Shown: piece by piece, positions 53,552-63,700 of the stretch
Layout: every line of letters begins with the position of its first letter
Position numbering within the stretch: position 1 is the stretch's first letter
Source of the DNA: Candidatus Hemicellulosilyticus sp. P3
GTDB lineage: Bacteria > Bacteroidota > Bacteroidia > Bacteroidales > P3
Direction: 5' to 3'
Assembly: GCA_001543385.1 (NCBI GenBank)
Contig: LPNH01000002.1
Location: 124,001-188,000 of the forward strand
DNA length: 64,000 nucleotides
Made by a program: the position numbers and the translations under genes
Notes under the pieces: model-generated
Seen by the model: only the letters and a program-made list of their open reading frames with translations
What the model was told of the DNA's origin: nothing
The model's database searches: none

Positions 53552-53891
53552 TTTATTGTTCCTTTCTTTTTTGATTTCTTAATTTTCCCACTCGCTTCGC
53601 TCACTAAATCTCATGAATTATGTAGATTATTTCGCTTCGCGGATTGAGCGTTGACACCCTCATACAACAACATCCGTGCCAATCGGCAGGGCTGATATGG
53701 ATGCTGACAAAATGACAGTCGGCGTGTCGTTTCGTCCATTGCAAAATGAACGACACTGCCTCGTCCCCGATAACTAAGTGTTTAAAAGAAAGTTAAATGA
53801 ACGCCCCGCTCCCGCGGACCAAATATTCATCGGTTTGTCGTCCATGCAATAAAAAAAGTCAATTTGGCGTTACCTTGTAAAATGAGTGCCC
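53552..53891. other. 340-base intergenic region between dnaK and murF
   Basis: Divergent promoter region. Holds the sigma-54-like element and two inverted repeats described separately. murF starts at 53892. I see no clear TAnnTTTG box for murF. Confidence 0.5.
53666..53756 (-). promoter_or_regulatory. possible sigma-54-type promoter and upstream dyads for dnaK
   Basis: The minus strand has TTGGCACGGATGTTGTT (53666-53682), close to the -24/-12 consensus TGGCAC-N5-TTGC. Upstream are a CTGNCA...TGNCAG dyad at 53704-53718 and a GTGTCGTT/AACGACAC inverted repeat at 53724-53756, both plausible activator sites. Start of transcription would be ~100 bases before the ATG. Confidence 0.4.
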
Positions 53892-55319
53892 ATGAACGAC
53901 ATTGAACGACTCTATCAAACATATCTGGCCTCGCAGAGGGTGACGACCGACAGCCGCGCCATCACGCCGGGTTGCATCTTTTTTGCCTTCAAGGGCGAAC
54001 GGTTCGACGGCAACGCCTTTGCACAAAAAGCCTTGGAGCAGGGGGCCGCCCTGTGTGTCGTCAGCGACTCCAGCTATGCCGTCGACGACCGCTGCATGGT
54101 GGTGCCCGACGTACTGGCCACCTTGCAGGCTTTGGCACGCCACCACCGCAGCCGGCTGACCATTCCCGTGGTGGGCATCACGGGCACCAACGGCAAGACG
54201 ACGACGAAGGAGCTGGTGCACGCCGTGCTGTCCAAACGCTACCGCACAGCGGCCACCCGGGGCAATTTCAACAACCACCTCGGCGTGCCACTGACGTTGC
54301 TGTCCATCCCCGCCGACGCCGAAATGGCCGTCGTGGAGATGGGGGCCAACCACCCCGGCGAGATAGCGCAACTCTGCGCCATCGCCGAACCCGACTGCGG
54401 ACTCATCACCAACGTGGGTAACGCCCACTTGGAGGGCTTCGGCAGTTTCGAGGGCGTGGTGCGGACCAAAACCGAGCTCTACCGCCATCTGGCAGGCAAG
54501 CACGGGCTTGTGTTTGTCAACGCCGACAACGAGCGGCTGATGCACGAGGCCGAGCGGCTGGCGACCATTCCGGGGCTGCGCTCGGTCATACCAGCCTATG
54601 CACCGGACAACCCCGCCTTCGTGCCCTCCGCCATCGAACAGACACCGCTATCGATGCTCACCTACGGCAGATCGCAAGAAGCGGACATACGGGGAACGCT
54701 GGTCGCAGGACATCCCGACAACGAAACGACAACAAAACAAGGCAACGGCTCAACATCCCCCTATCTGCATTTCTACTTCGAGGTGGACGATCGGGTTTAT
54801 AACGTGCGCACACATCTGCTGGGTGACTACAACTTCGACAACTGCATGGCAGCCGTGGCGGTGGGGCTGCACTTCGGTGTGGAGCCTTTCGACATCAAAG
54901 AGGCCATCGAAAGCTACATGCCCGGCAACCAGCGTTCCGAGTGGAAACAGACCGGCCGCAACAGCCTCTATCTCGACTGCTATAATGCCAACCCCTCGTC
55001 GATGGCCGCCGCCATTGCCACGTTCCGCAGCATGGATGCAGAACGTAAAATGGCCATTATCGGCGGCATGCACGAGTTGGGCGGCGCCGAACGCACAGAA
55101 CACGAGCGGATAGTGGAGCAGCTTGCGGCGTGTGGATTGGAGCAATGCCTGCTGGTCGGCAGCGAGTTTGACGGGATGGCCCTACCCCACCCCATGCGAC
55201 GTTTTGCCGACACGGAAGCCGTCCGCCAATGGTTGCGGCAAAATCCTGTCAACGGCGCAACAATCCTTATAAAAGGTTCCAACACCAACCGTCTCTGGAC
55301 TTTGGAAGAGGAGCTGTAA
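53892..55319 (+). CDS. murF: UDP-N-acetylmuramoyl-tripeptide-D-Ala-D-Ala ligase
   Basis: 475 residues from the ATG at 53892. Adds D-Ala-D-Ala to the peptidoglycan precursor. The Mur-ligase ATP loop is GITGTNGKTTTKEL (~97-110), with the central EMGANHPGEIAQL block (~153) and the late YNANPSSMAAAI. A GTG two codons upstream (53886) is the alternative. It ends 13 bases before the bidirectional terminator. Confidence 0.94.
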   Translation: MNDIERLYQTYLASQRVTTDSRAITPGCIFFAFKGERFDGNAFAQKALEQGAALCVVSDSSYAVDDRCMVVPDVLATLQALARHHRSRLTIPVVGITGTNGKTTTKELVHAVLSKRYRTAATRGNFNNHLGVPLTLLSIPADAEMAVVEMGANHPGEIAQLCAIAEPDCGLITNVGNAHLEGFGSFEGVVRTKTELYRHLAGKHGLVFVNADNERLMHEAERLATIPGLRSVIPAYAPDNPAFVPSAIEQTPLSMLTYGRSQEADIRGTLVAGHPDNETTTKQGNGSTSPYLHFYFEVDDRVYNVRTHLLGDYNFDNCMAAVAVGLHFGVEPFDIKEAIESYMPGNQRSEWKQTGRNSLYLDCYNANPSSMAAAIATFRSMDAERKMAIIGGMHELGGAERTEHERIVEQLAACGLEQCLLVGSEFDGMALPHPMRRFADTEAVRQWLRQNPVNGATILIKGSNTNRLWTLEEEL

Positions 55320-55332
55320 CTCCATTGAAGAA

Positions 55333-55380
55333 AAGTGAAAAGGAAGAGGTTCGGCAAACCGAACCTCTTCCTTTTCACTT
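55333..55380. terminator. 22-bp perfect inverted repeat, bidirectional terminator
   Basis: Arms 55333-55354 and 55359-55380 pair perfectly over 22 bp with a CAAA loop, an unusually long terminator stem. It serves murF from one side and tRNA-Pro from the other. Confidence 0.85.
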
Positions 55381-55382
55381 TG

Positions 55383-55456
55383 TCGGGGCGAAAAGACTCG
55401 AACTTTCGACCCCTTGCACCCCATGCAAGTGCGCTAGCCAACTGCGCCACGCCCCG
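55383..55456 (-). tRNA. tRNA-Pro (GGG anticodon)
   Basis: 74 bases. Acceptor stem CGGGGCG/CGCCCCG, D-arm GGCGCAGTTGGCTAGCGC, anticodon loop ATGGGGT giving GGG (reads CCC and CCU), T-arm AAGTTCGAGTCTT. CCA is not encoded. Confidence 0.92.
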
Positions 55457-55491
55457 AACAACGGTGGCTTTTCTTCTCCGAAAAGCGAGTG

Positions 55492-55499
55492 CAAAGGTA
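55492..55499 (-). promoter_or_regulatory. TAnnTTTG -7 box for tRNA-Pro
   Basis: The minus strand reads TACCTTTG 35 bases upstream of the tRNA 5' end. Confidence 0.55.
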
Positions 55500-55533
55500 C
55501 TACATTTTTTGCGACCCTACAAATTTTTTCCGT

Positions 55534-56988
55534 TTATTTTTTGCGAAATGTCACCTCAAGCCAATCCGACAGGTTTCCGGCGCCGGACGGAGCAAAACTG
55601 TCGTCGACATTGTTGACATAGTGCGCAGCGGCAGGCGTATCGGCAAAGAAACGGCGTAACACCTCCAACCTGCGCTCGTTGATCATACTGTTGACATAGG
55701 CATCGGTCGTTCGGCTGCAGTGCAACACAAAGGTGACATGGAGGCCGGGGTTGTCGTGCAGAAACCGGCGCATCGACTCCAGTTGCCGCCCGGCATCGGC
55801 GGTGAGCGTCACATCGGCATTGTCGCCAAAGGGATTGTACAGATGTAACGGTGTGTCAAGCGACCAACCGTGGAGCACCACATCGCGGCGTAGTGGCTGC
55901 AGCAGCTCGCCGTGACGATGGCGCTCATTGATAAGTTCTGTCGCGGTGAAGCAGGCCTCATAAGAGTAGCGCAACTCGTAAGGTTTTCCGGCCTGCAGCG
56001 GCAGGCTGTAGCGGCCTTGCACATCGGTGACGAGCGAAGCCAGCCGGCGGCCTTCGCACCACACGTCGACCCGGACGCCCCGCATAGGCGCATGAGAGGT
56101 ATCGGTGACACGACCCGAAAGCAGAAAGCCCTCGGGAGTGCCGGCAAAGGAATACAGCGCCGGCTCGCCGTCACGTTGCGACACCCAATAAACCCTTCGC
56201 TGGACAGTGTCGACGACAAGTTCGTTGTCGCCGTGGCCACTGTTGACACCGTCGGGCAGCCGCTGCACCTCGGCCTCGGCGACTCGCGCCGGAGCGGCAG
56301 TGTCGGCGCCGGAAGCTGTCAGGAGTTGCGTGGCGTAAAGACGCCATGTGGATAGGTCGAGACTATCACGCCCGCGCGAGGCAAAAAACAGGTGGTTGCC
56401 GCTGATAAAAGGCGATGTCTCGTCGCCGAACGTATTGACATGCCGGCCCATATTGACCGGGGCGGACCAGCCTTTCTCTGTCAGAACGCTGTACCATAGG
56501 TCCATGCCAGCCCCCGTTTGCAGGCGGGCGGCGAAAACCATAAGACGGCCGTCGGCCGAAAAGACGGGATGCGTGACACCATGCCTGATGCGGCCTATCT
56601 TGACACGACGGGCCTTGGGAGCCTTACCTTCGCGCGGAACCAATTCATAGAGGCTTGTGCGGCCACGCTTGTCTAATGTGGTGTAAAAGAGGTTGCCTGT
56701 GACAGGATGGCACACCGCATAGTCAATACGCTTGTCGAGACCATTCATCGACACATCGCCCACCAGACCCAGCACCTCGCCCTGCCGGCGGTCGGCACGC
56801 AGCATGAGTCCGGCTGAGTAGACAAAGAGATTGTCGCCCGTCAACGACAAGACGGCGTCGTTGCCGGGCAGTGCCACCGCCTGAGGCCGCGACACCGAGG
56901 CATAGGTCTCCGCAGACTGGCCCCGCAAAACCTGCGGGACGAACAGTACAGCCAGCAGACCTGCATAGAATATCGGACGGTATATCAT
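55534..56988 (-). CDS. exported beta-propeller / OmpA-like protein (PorE-like architecture)
   Basis: 484 residues from the ATG at 56988 with a signal peptide (ends RGQS). A WD40-like PD40 region (~50-250: FSADGRLMVFAARL, SPFISGNHLFFASRG) is followed by a carboxypeptidase-regulatory-like beta domain (~270-330: GRVTDTSHAPMRGVRVDVW) and a diverged OmpA-like C-terminus (~375-484: ADAGRQLESMRRFL, NSMINERRLEVLRRFF). The usual Asp of the peptidoglycan motif is missing. The order resembles the T9SS protein PorE without its TPR part. It lies nine codons after lon, in the same direction. Confidence 0.65.
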   Translation of the reverse strand: MIYRPIFYAGLLAVLFVPQVLRGQSAETYASVSRPQAVALPGNDAVLSLTGDNLFVYSAGLMLRADRRQGEVLGLVGDVSMNGLDKRIDYAVCHPVTGNLFYTTLDKRGRTSLYELVPREGKAPKARRVKIGRIRHGVTHPVFSADGRLMVFAARLQTGAGMDLWYSVLTEKGWSAPVNMGRHVNTFGDETSPFISGNHLFFASRGRDSLDLSTWRLYATQLLTASGADTAAPARVAEAEVQRLPDGVNSGHGDNELVVDTVQRRVYWVSQRDGEPALYSFAGTPEGFLLSGRVTDTSHAPMRGVRVDVWCEGRRLASLVTDVQGRYSLPLQAGKPYELRYSYEACFTATELINERHRHGELLQPLRRDVVLHGWSLDTPLHLYNPFGDNADVTLTADAGRQLESMRRFLHDNPGLHVTFVLHCSRTTDAYVNSMINERRLEVLRRFFADTPAAAHYVNNVDDSFAPSGAGNLSDWLEVTFRKK

Positions 56989-57020
56989 GTCGCTAACAGT
57001 TACAACAGGCACTGCGCCCC

Positions 57021-59453
57021 CTACTCCAGGACAATGGGCAACGCCTCTGACATTTCACGGATGTAATGGAATGTGAGCCCCTGCAGATAGTCGGCCTTGA
57101 TGTCTTCGACGTCGCGTCTGTTGTCTTCGCACAACAGAATGTCCGTAATACCCGCCCGCTTGGCGGCCAAAATCTTTTCGCGTATGCCGCCGACAGGGGT
57201 CACCGCTCCACGCAACGTGATCTCGCCTGTCATGGCATAGTTGGCACGCACCTTGCGGTTGGTGAATGTCGACACCATGGCCACAAACATGGTGATGCCG
57301 GCCGACGGGCCGTCTTTAGGTGTGGCGCCCTCGGGCACATGGATGTGGAGATTGGTCTCATCGATATGCGACGGGTCGACACCGAAACGCCCGGCGTTGG
57401 CCTTGAGGTATTCGAAAGCCAGCGTGGCCGACTCTTTCATCACATCGCCCAGATTGCCCGTGAGCGACAGGGTGCCTTTCCCTTTCGACACGGACGACTC
57501 GATGAAAAGGATCTCGCCCCCCACCTGTGTCCAGGCCAACCCCGTCACCACGCCGACCTTCGACTCGTTGCCGCGGCGCTCGCTATTGTGGACAGGAAGG
57601 CCCAGCAACTCTTTCAGCTCGCCGCATCGCACCCGCTTGTCAAACGTTTCGCCCGATGCTTTCTGCACCGCCTTGCGGCGCACAATCTTGGCAATGGTCT
57701 TCTCCAGCTGACGCACACCGCTCTCGCGCGTGTAGTCGCCGATGACGGCGGTCAGCACCTCTTTGTCAAACTTCAGCTCTCCCCTGCGGAAGCCGTGTTC
57801 CTTGAGTTGGCGCGGAATGAGGTAGTGCGACGCTATTTCGAGCTTCTCCTCCAGGATATAGCCACTCAGGTCAATAACCTCCATGCGGTCGAGCAGCGCC
57901 GGCTGTATGGTGCCGAGGGTGTTGGCAGTAGCAATAAAGAGCGCGTTCGAGAGGTCAAAGTCGACATCCAGATAGTTGTCGTGAAAGGCACTGTTTTGCT
58001 CCGGGTCGAGCACTTCAAGCAACGCCGAGGTGGGGTCACCGTTATGGCTCATGCCGTGCACCTTGTCAATCTCGTCGAGCACAAAGACCGGGTTGGAGGT
58101 GCCGGCTTTCTTGAAGCCCTGGATGATGCGCCCGGGCATGGCGCCGATGTAAGTGCGCCGGTGGCCGCGGATTTCCGCCTCGTCGTGCAGCCCGCCCAGC
58201 GCCACACGGACATATTTACGGTTCATGGCCGCGGCAATGCTCTTGCCCAGCGATGTCTTGCCCGTGCCCGGAGGACCTACCAGGCAGATGATGGGCGATT
58301 TAGCCGTTCCGTCTTTGGACTGCTGCTGTTTCAGTTGGATGACAGCCAGGTATTCAAGGATGCGCTCCTTCACCTTTTCAATACCGTAATGGTCGCGGTC
58401 CAGCACCTTGCGGGCATGGTCGATGCGCAGATTGTCCCGGCTGAACTCACCCCACGGAAGCGACAGCATCAGGTCGAGGTAGTTGAGCTGCACCGAGTAG
58501 TCCGGCGACTGTGTCGAGTAGCGCTGCAGTTTCTGCAACTCTTTTTCAAATATCTCCGCCACGGAGTCATTCCACAGTTTGTCGTTGGCCCGTGCGCGCA
58601 GGGCGGCCACATCCTGCTCGGCAGGGTTGCCTCCCAGCTCGTCCTGGATGACCCGCATCTGCTGGTTGAGGAAATATTCGCGCTGCTGACGGTCCAGCTC
58701 GTGGCGGGCCTTGTCCTGCACCTCGTCGCGCACGTGCAGGAAAGCCATCTCCTCGTCCATCATCAGCAACAGAGCGACCAGGCGGTCTTCATATCCCGGG
58801 CATTCCAGCAGCTGCTGCTTGTCGTAAGCCGACGCCTCCATGTGTGAGGCAATATAGTTAATGAGGATCTTGTCGCTGCCAATGTTCTTGATGCCCGCGG
58901 CCGCCTCCTGCCCCCGCCCTTTGGCTTTGAGCAGGGCGGCATAGCGCTTGCGCAGGGTGGTGATGTTGGTGCGGAAGTTACGCTTGTTGCGGATGGTGTC
59001 CGACTCGTCGATCAAGGCGATGCGACCATGCATATAGGGTGTCTCGTCCGTAATCTCAAGCAGATTGAATTTCATGATACCCTGCACCACAGCCATCGTG
59101 GTGTCGTTGGGCAGGTCGAACACCTTGAGCACACGCGCCACCACCCCCTTGCTGAAAAGGTCTGCCATGGTCGGCTCTTCCACCTCATTACTCTGTGTCA
59201 CCACACCGATATGCGCGTTCTGGCGCCCGGCCATCTTGAGCAGCTGCACCGACTTGGCACGGCTGGCCGCAATGGGCAGGATGACCCCCGGGAAGAGCAC
59301 ATTCTCGCGGATGGGCAGCACCGGCAGCGTGTCGGGTATGTCGGAGTCGGAAAGCAGGAAGTCCTCTTCCTCCTTGGATATGAGCGGTATAAACTCTGTG
59401 TGGGCGATAAGCCCGTCCATCAGTTCTTCGTCAAAGTGGAATCTTGATTTCAT
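57021..59453 (-). CDS. lon: ATP-dependent protease Lon
   Basis: 810 residues. N-terminal LON domain, AAA module (Walker [14 protein letters not shown] near 390, Walker [10 protein letters not shown]), then the Ser/Lys protease domain with the catalytic Ser in [11 protein letters not shown] (~712) and Lys in [16 protein letters not shown] (~755). It digests misfolded and regulatory proteins in the cytosol. The next gene downstream is the PorE-like protein. Confidence 0.96.
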   Translation of the reverse strand: MKSRFHFDEELMDGLIAHTEFIPLISKEEEDFLLSDSDIPDTLPVLPIRENVLFPGVILPIAASRAKSVQLLKMAGRQNAHIGVVTQSNEVEEPTMADLFSKGVVARVLKVFDLPNDTTMAVVQGIMKFNLLEITDETPYMHGRIALIDESDTIRNKRNFRTNITTLRKRYAALLKAKGRGQEAAAGIKNIGSDKILINYIASHMEASAYDKQQLLECPGYEDRLVALLLMMDEEMAFLHVRDEVQDKARHELDRQQREYFLNQQMRVIQDELGGNPAEQDVAALRARANDKLWNDSVAEIFEKELQKLQRYSTQSPDYSVQLNYLDLMLSLPWGEFSRDNLRIDHARKVLDRDHYGIEKVKERILEYLAVIQLKQQQSKDGTAKSPIICLVGPPGTGKTSLGKSIAAAMNRKYVRVALGGLHDEAEIRGHRRTYIGAMPGRIIQGFKKAGTSNPVFVLDEIDKVHGMSHNGDPTSALLEVLDPEQNSAFHDNYLDVDFDLSNALFIATANTLGTIQPALLDRMEVIDLSGYILEEKLEIASHYLIPRQLKEHGFRRGELKFDKEVLTAVIGDYTRESGVRQLEKTIAKIVRRKAVQKASGETFDKRVRCGELKELLGLPVHNSERRGNESKVGVVTGLAWTQVGGEILFIESSVSKGKGTLSLTGNLGDVMKESATLAFEYLKANAGRFGVDPSHIDETNLHIHVPEGATPKDGPSAGITMFVAMVSTFTNRKVRANYAMTGEITLRGAVTPVGGIREKILAAKRAGITDILLCEDNRRDVEDIKADYLQGLTFHYIREMSEALPIVLE

Positions 59454-59584
59454 AATGGCGTTGCGCTGTTTTTATCATCGGGCCGCGGCGACGGTGTGAA
59501 TTATTTGATACGTCGGTTAGATGCAAAAAGTTTCGAACGTGGCCCCATAGCATACTATCAAGAACCGTGCCAAAAGGGTGGCGG

Positions 59585-59625
59585 AAAAGAAGGGAGCCGC
59601 ACATTAAATTGCGCGGCTCCCTGTC
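59585..59625 (-). terminator. rho-independent terminator of rpmE2
   Basis: Minus strand: GGGAGCCGC/GCGGCTCCC stem with a 12-base loop, then TTCTTTTCC. About 100 bases after rpmE2. Confidence 0.75.
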
Positions 59626-59723
59626 TCTAAAACAAATTACGGGTCAATTCCATCGGGCGCCCTCCGCCCCGGCAGGCCGACAGTGTCGACATCCGGATCG
59701 GCGGCGCCGTTCAAAACGATGCC

Positions 59724-59981
59724 TTACTTCTTGGCATACTTTTTGTACTTGCTCATGAACTTGTCGACGCGTCCGGCGGTGTCGACGAGTTTCAGCTTGC
59801 CGGTGAAGAAAGGATGGGAGGTGTTGGAGATTTCCAACTTGACAACAGGATATTCCTTGCCGTCGGTGTAGACGACAGTCTCCTTGGTGCTGGCGCAGCT
59901 GCGCGTGAGAATCATATTGTCATTGGACATGTCTTTGAAGACGACAAGCCGGTAGTTCTCGGGATGGATTCCTTTTTTCAT
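59724..59981 (-). CDS. rpmE2: 50S ribosomal protein L31 type B
   Basis: 85 residues. The [17 protein letters not shown] opening and [21 protein letters not shown] block are those of L31B. The zinc-binding cysteines of type A L31 are absent, as expected of the form used under zinc limitation in many bacteria; in Bacteroidota it is often the only L31. A TAnnTTTG box lies 76 bases upstream. Confidence 0.95.
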   Translation of the reverse strand: MKKGIHPENYRLVVFKDMSNDNMILTRSCASTKETVVYTDGKEYPVVKLEISNTSHPFFTGKLKLVDTAGRVDKFMSKYKKYAKK

Positions 59982-60056
59982 AATCGGTCTTTTTTGCCGT
60001 TTTAAGCAGTGGCTCTTAAACGATTGTTATCAAATTATCGGTTAACTTTGAGGTTG

Positions 60057-60064
60057 CAAAGATA
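60057..60064 (-). promoter_or_regulatory. TAnnTTTG -7 box for rpmE2
   Basis: The minus strand reads TATCTTTG, 76 bases before the ATG. Confidence 0.5.
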
Positions 60065-60193
60065 CGCATTTTTTTTTATCCGGCAAATTATTTTCAACGC
60101 AACGGACGGGCCGGGGTGGAACCGGCCGGAGCACAGGGCGCGTCGGTGTATGGATGTTTATAAAACGGAACCTATAAATTGATAAAAATACTG

Positions 60194-60201
60194 TACATTT
60201 G
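60194..60201 (+). promoter_or_regulatory. TAnnTTTG -7 box for the acyltransferase, possibly leaderless
   Basis: Reads TACATTTG only five bases before the ATG at 60207, so the transcript would begin at or just before the start codon. Confidence 0.45.
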
Positions 60202-60206
60202 CAGCC

Positions 60207-60764
60207 ATGAAAAAATTATTCATCGGCATCGCCCGTCTCTGCGGGTGGAAATATGATGTTCCGCCGCGCGGCACCCGCCCCGAAATCGAACGCTGTGTGA
60301 TGATCATGGCACCCCACACCTCCAGCCTCGACTTCTATCTCGGCGCCACCTGTCTGTGGAAACTGGGCGTCAACTTCCGTGTCTTCATCAAGCAGGACTA
60401 CTTCAAATATCCCGTCGTGGGTTGGCTGCTGCGGCGCATCGGCGCGGTGCCTGTCAACCGCGGCAACCGCCACAACGGGCTGGTCGAGCATGCCGTGAAA
60501 GCCTACAGCCAGTCGGAACGCTTCGTCATGGTCATCACCCCAGAAGGCACCCGCAAACCCACCCGTCACTGGAAGCGCGGCTTCTACGAGATAGCCATGG
60601 CCGCACATGTGCCCGTCGTGTTCACCTATGTCGACTACGGCAAGAAACGGATGGGCGTCGGGCCCCGCTTCGACCCCACAGGCGACTGGGACCGCGACAT
60701 TGCCCGCATCAAAGAGTACTACCGCGGCATCCAAGCCAAACACCCTGAGAATTTTATTATCTAA
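60207..60764 (+). CDS. 1-acyl-glycerol-3-phosphate acyltransferase-like (PlsC family)
   Basis: 185 residues, shorter than classical PlsC (~240). The acyltransferase HxxxxD motif is APHTSSLDFY (~36-45), with TPEGTRK (~111-117) as the second block; no clear transmembrane anchor at the N-terminus. It likely acylates a phospholipid precursor or similar lysolipid. purL begins 14 bases downstream, so the two may be cotranscribed. Confidence 0.82.
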   Translation: MKKLFIGIARLCGWKYDVPPRGTRPEIERCVMIMAPHTSSLDFYLGATCLWKLGVNFRVFIKQDYFKYPVVGWLLRRIGAVPVNRGNRHNGLVEHAVKAYSQSERFVMVITPEGTRKPTRHWKRGFYEIAMAAHVPVVFTYVDYGKKRMGVGPRFDPTGDWDRDIARIKEYYRGIQAKHPENFII

Positions 60765-60778
60765 ACACATAACTACAC

Positions 60779-63700
60779 ATGGTAAGACGAATCTTCGTTG
60801 AAAAGAAACCGCAATATGCCGTCCGCGCCCACGAACTGCGCGACGAGATGGCTGATTATCTGAACATCAAAGACTGCAATGTGCGTGTGCTGATCCGCTA
60901 CGACGTGGAGAACGTCAGCGACGAAACTTTCCGTAAAGCCCTGACCACCGTGTTCAGCGAACCGCCGGTGGACGACCTCTACGAAGAGACCTTCCCGCAC
61001 CGCGACGAAGACTTCTGCTTCACGGTGGAATACCTGCCGGGCCAGTTCGACCAGCGGGCCGACTCGGCGGAGCAGTGCGTCAAGCTGCTCAACGACAGCG
61101 AAATCCCCGTCATCCGGTCGGCCACGACATACGTCATCGGCGGCGCCCTGACCGCCGAGCAGCAAAAGGCCGTGGTGGCCCACTGCGTCAACCCCGTCGA
61201 CAGCCGCACCACCGACGCCCCCAAGCCTGCCACGCTGGAGGAGCGCTACGACGAGCCCGCCGACGTCATCACCTTCGACGGTTTCAAAGAGATGGCGGAA
61301 GGCGACCTCAAAGGGCTCTACGACTCGCTGGGATTAGCCATGACCTTTGCCGACTTCCGGCATATCCAGCGCTACTTCCGCGACGACGAACACCGCGACC
61401 CCACCATGACCGAGATCCGTGTGCTCGACACCTACTGGAGCGACCACTGCCGCCACACCACCTTCGCCACCGAACTGAAAGACGTACACTTCGACGACGG
61501 CCGCTACCGCCCCCTTATCGAAGGCGCTTTCCAGCAATATCTCGCCGACCATAAAGAGCAGTACGCCGGCCGCACAGACAAGTATGTCTGCCTGATGGAC
61601 ATCGGCACCCTCGCCGCCAAACGGCTGAAACGCAGCGGCCACCTCGACGACCAGGAGCCCAGTGACGAAATCAACGCCTGCTCCATCGTCGTGCCCGTGG
61701 TCATCGACGGCAACGAAGAGGAGTGGCTCGTCAACTTCAAGAACGAGACGCACAACCACCCCACTGAGATCGAGCCCTTCGGTGGCGCCGCCACCTGTCT
61801 GGGCGGCTGCATCCGCGACCCGCTTTCGGGCCGCACCTATGTCTACCAAGCCATGCGCGTCACCGGCGCCGCCGACCCCACCCGGCCGCTCGCCGACACC
61901 CTGCCCGGCAAGCTGCCGCAGCGCAAGATTGTCACCACCGCCGCCCGCGGCTACAGCAGCTACGGCAACCAGATAGGCCTGGCCACCGGTCTCGTCAACG
62001 AGATCTACCACCCCGGCTATGTAGCCAAGCGCATGGAGATCGGCGCCGTCATCGCCGCCGCGCCACGCCGCGCCGTACAGCGTCTCACCTCCGACCCCGG
62101 CGACGTCATCATCCTGCTCGGCGGCCGCACCGGCCGCGACGGCATCGGCGGCGCCACGGGAGCCTCGAAAAGCCACACCACCCAGTCGCTCACCACCTGC
62201 GGCGCCGAGGTGCAGAAAGGCAACGCCCCCACCGAGCGCAAGATACAGCGCCTCTTCCGTCGCGAGGAGGTCAGCCACCTCATCAAGAAATGCAACGACT
62301 TCGGCGCCGGCGGCGTCAGCGTCGCCATCGGCGAGCTGGCCGACGGACTGCTCATCAACCTGGACAAAGTGCCCAAGAAATATGCCGGCCTCGACGGCAC
62401 CGAGCTGGCCATCAGCGAGAGCCAAGAGCGCATGGCCGTCGTCGTCGACCCCAAAGATGTCGACGCGATGCTGCGCTATGCCGACGAGGAGAACCTCGAG
62501 GCCACCGTCGTGGCCACCGTCACCGCCGAACCCCGCATGGTCATCCAGTGGCGCGGCAAAGAGATTGTCAACCTCAGCCGCCGCTTCATCGACACCAACG
62601 GCGCCCGCCAGGAGACCGCCGTCCGGGTGAAGATGCCCGCTGAGCCCGCCAAGCCCGCCGAATCTGCCAGATCCGTCAAAGAAGTTTGGCTGGACACCCT
62701 CGGCGACCTCAACGTCTGCTCGCAGAAGGGCCTTGTCGAGATGTTCGACAGCAGCATCGGCGCACGGAGTGTACTGATGCCCTTCGGCGGCATCTACCAG
62801 AACACGCCCACACAGGTGATGGCGGCCGGACTGCCGCTGCTTGACGGCCACTGCGACTTGGTGACGCTGATGTCCTACGGCCTCGACCCCTACCTCATGT
62901 CGTGGAGCCCCTTCCACGGCGCAGCATGGAATGTGGTCAACAGTGTGGCCAAGATTGCCGCCGCCGGCGGTGACGCCAGCCGGGTGCGGCTCACCTTCCA
63001 GGAATATTTCAAGAAGCTGGGCACCGACCCCTACCGCTGGGGCGAACCGTTCGCTGCACTGCTCGGCGCCTACAACGCCCAGATGGGGCTGAAGCTGCCC
63101 GCCATCGGCGGCAAGGACAGCATGAGCGGCAGCTTCAACGACATCGACGTCCCCCCCACCCTCTGCTCCTTTGCCGTGGGCACCACCACCTTGGACCACA
63201 CCGTCAGCCCCGAACTGAAACACAGCGGCGACAGGCTGCTGCTGCTTGATGTGCGCGAAGACGAATACGGCATGCCCGTCTATGACGACGTGCTGGCGCA
63301 GTATGCCGCCCTGCACCGCGCCGTTCTCGACGGCCAGGTGCGCAGCGCCTACGTCGTGGGCTTCGGCGGCATCGTCGAGGCCGTCAGCAAGATGGCCTTC
63401 GGCAACATGAAAGGCGTCCGCCTCGCCGCCGATGCCTCGCAATGGCCCGAACTCACCGCCCGCCACTATGGCAACATTGTGGTCGAGGTGGCCGCCGACA
63501 CCGCCGCCGACCAGCTGCCCTTCCGCTGCACCGAGATAGGCCGCGTCACCGACGACCCCTGCTTCGAGCTGGGCGGCGAATGCATCGCCCTTACCGAAGC
63601 CCTCGCCGCTTGGCAGAAGCCCCTCGAAGGCGTTTTCCCGACCCGCACCGTAGGATCGAAAAGCGGGGAACGGAAAGCGGACAACGTGAACACCCCGCTC

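Noticed and set aside
51590-53647. 685-codon plus-strand frame opposite dnaK
   Set aside because: The minus strand is clearly DnaK with all motifs; the opposite frame is a GC-rich shadow.
57066-58847. 593-codon plus-strand frame opposite lon
   Set aside because: Shadow of lon; no recognisable domain.
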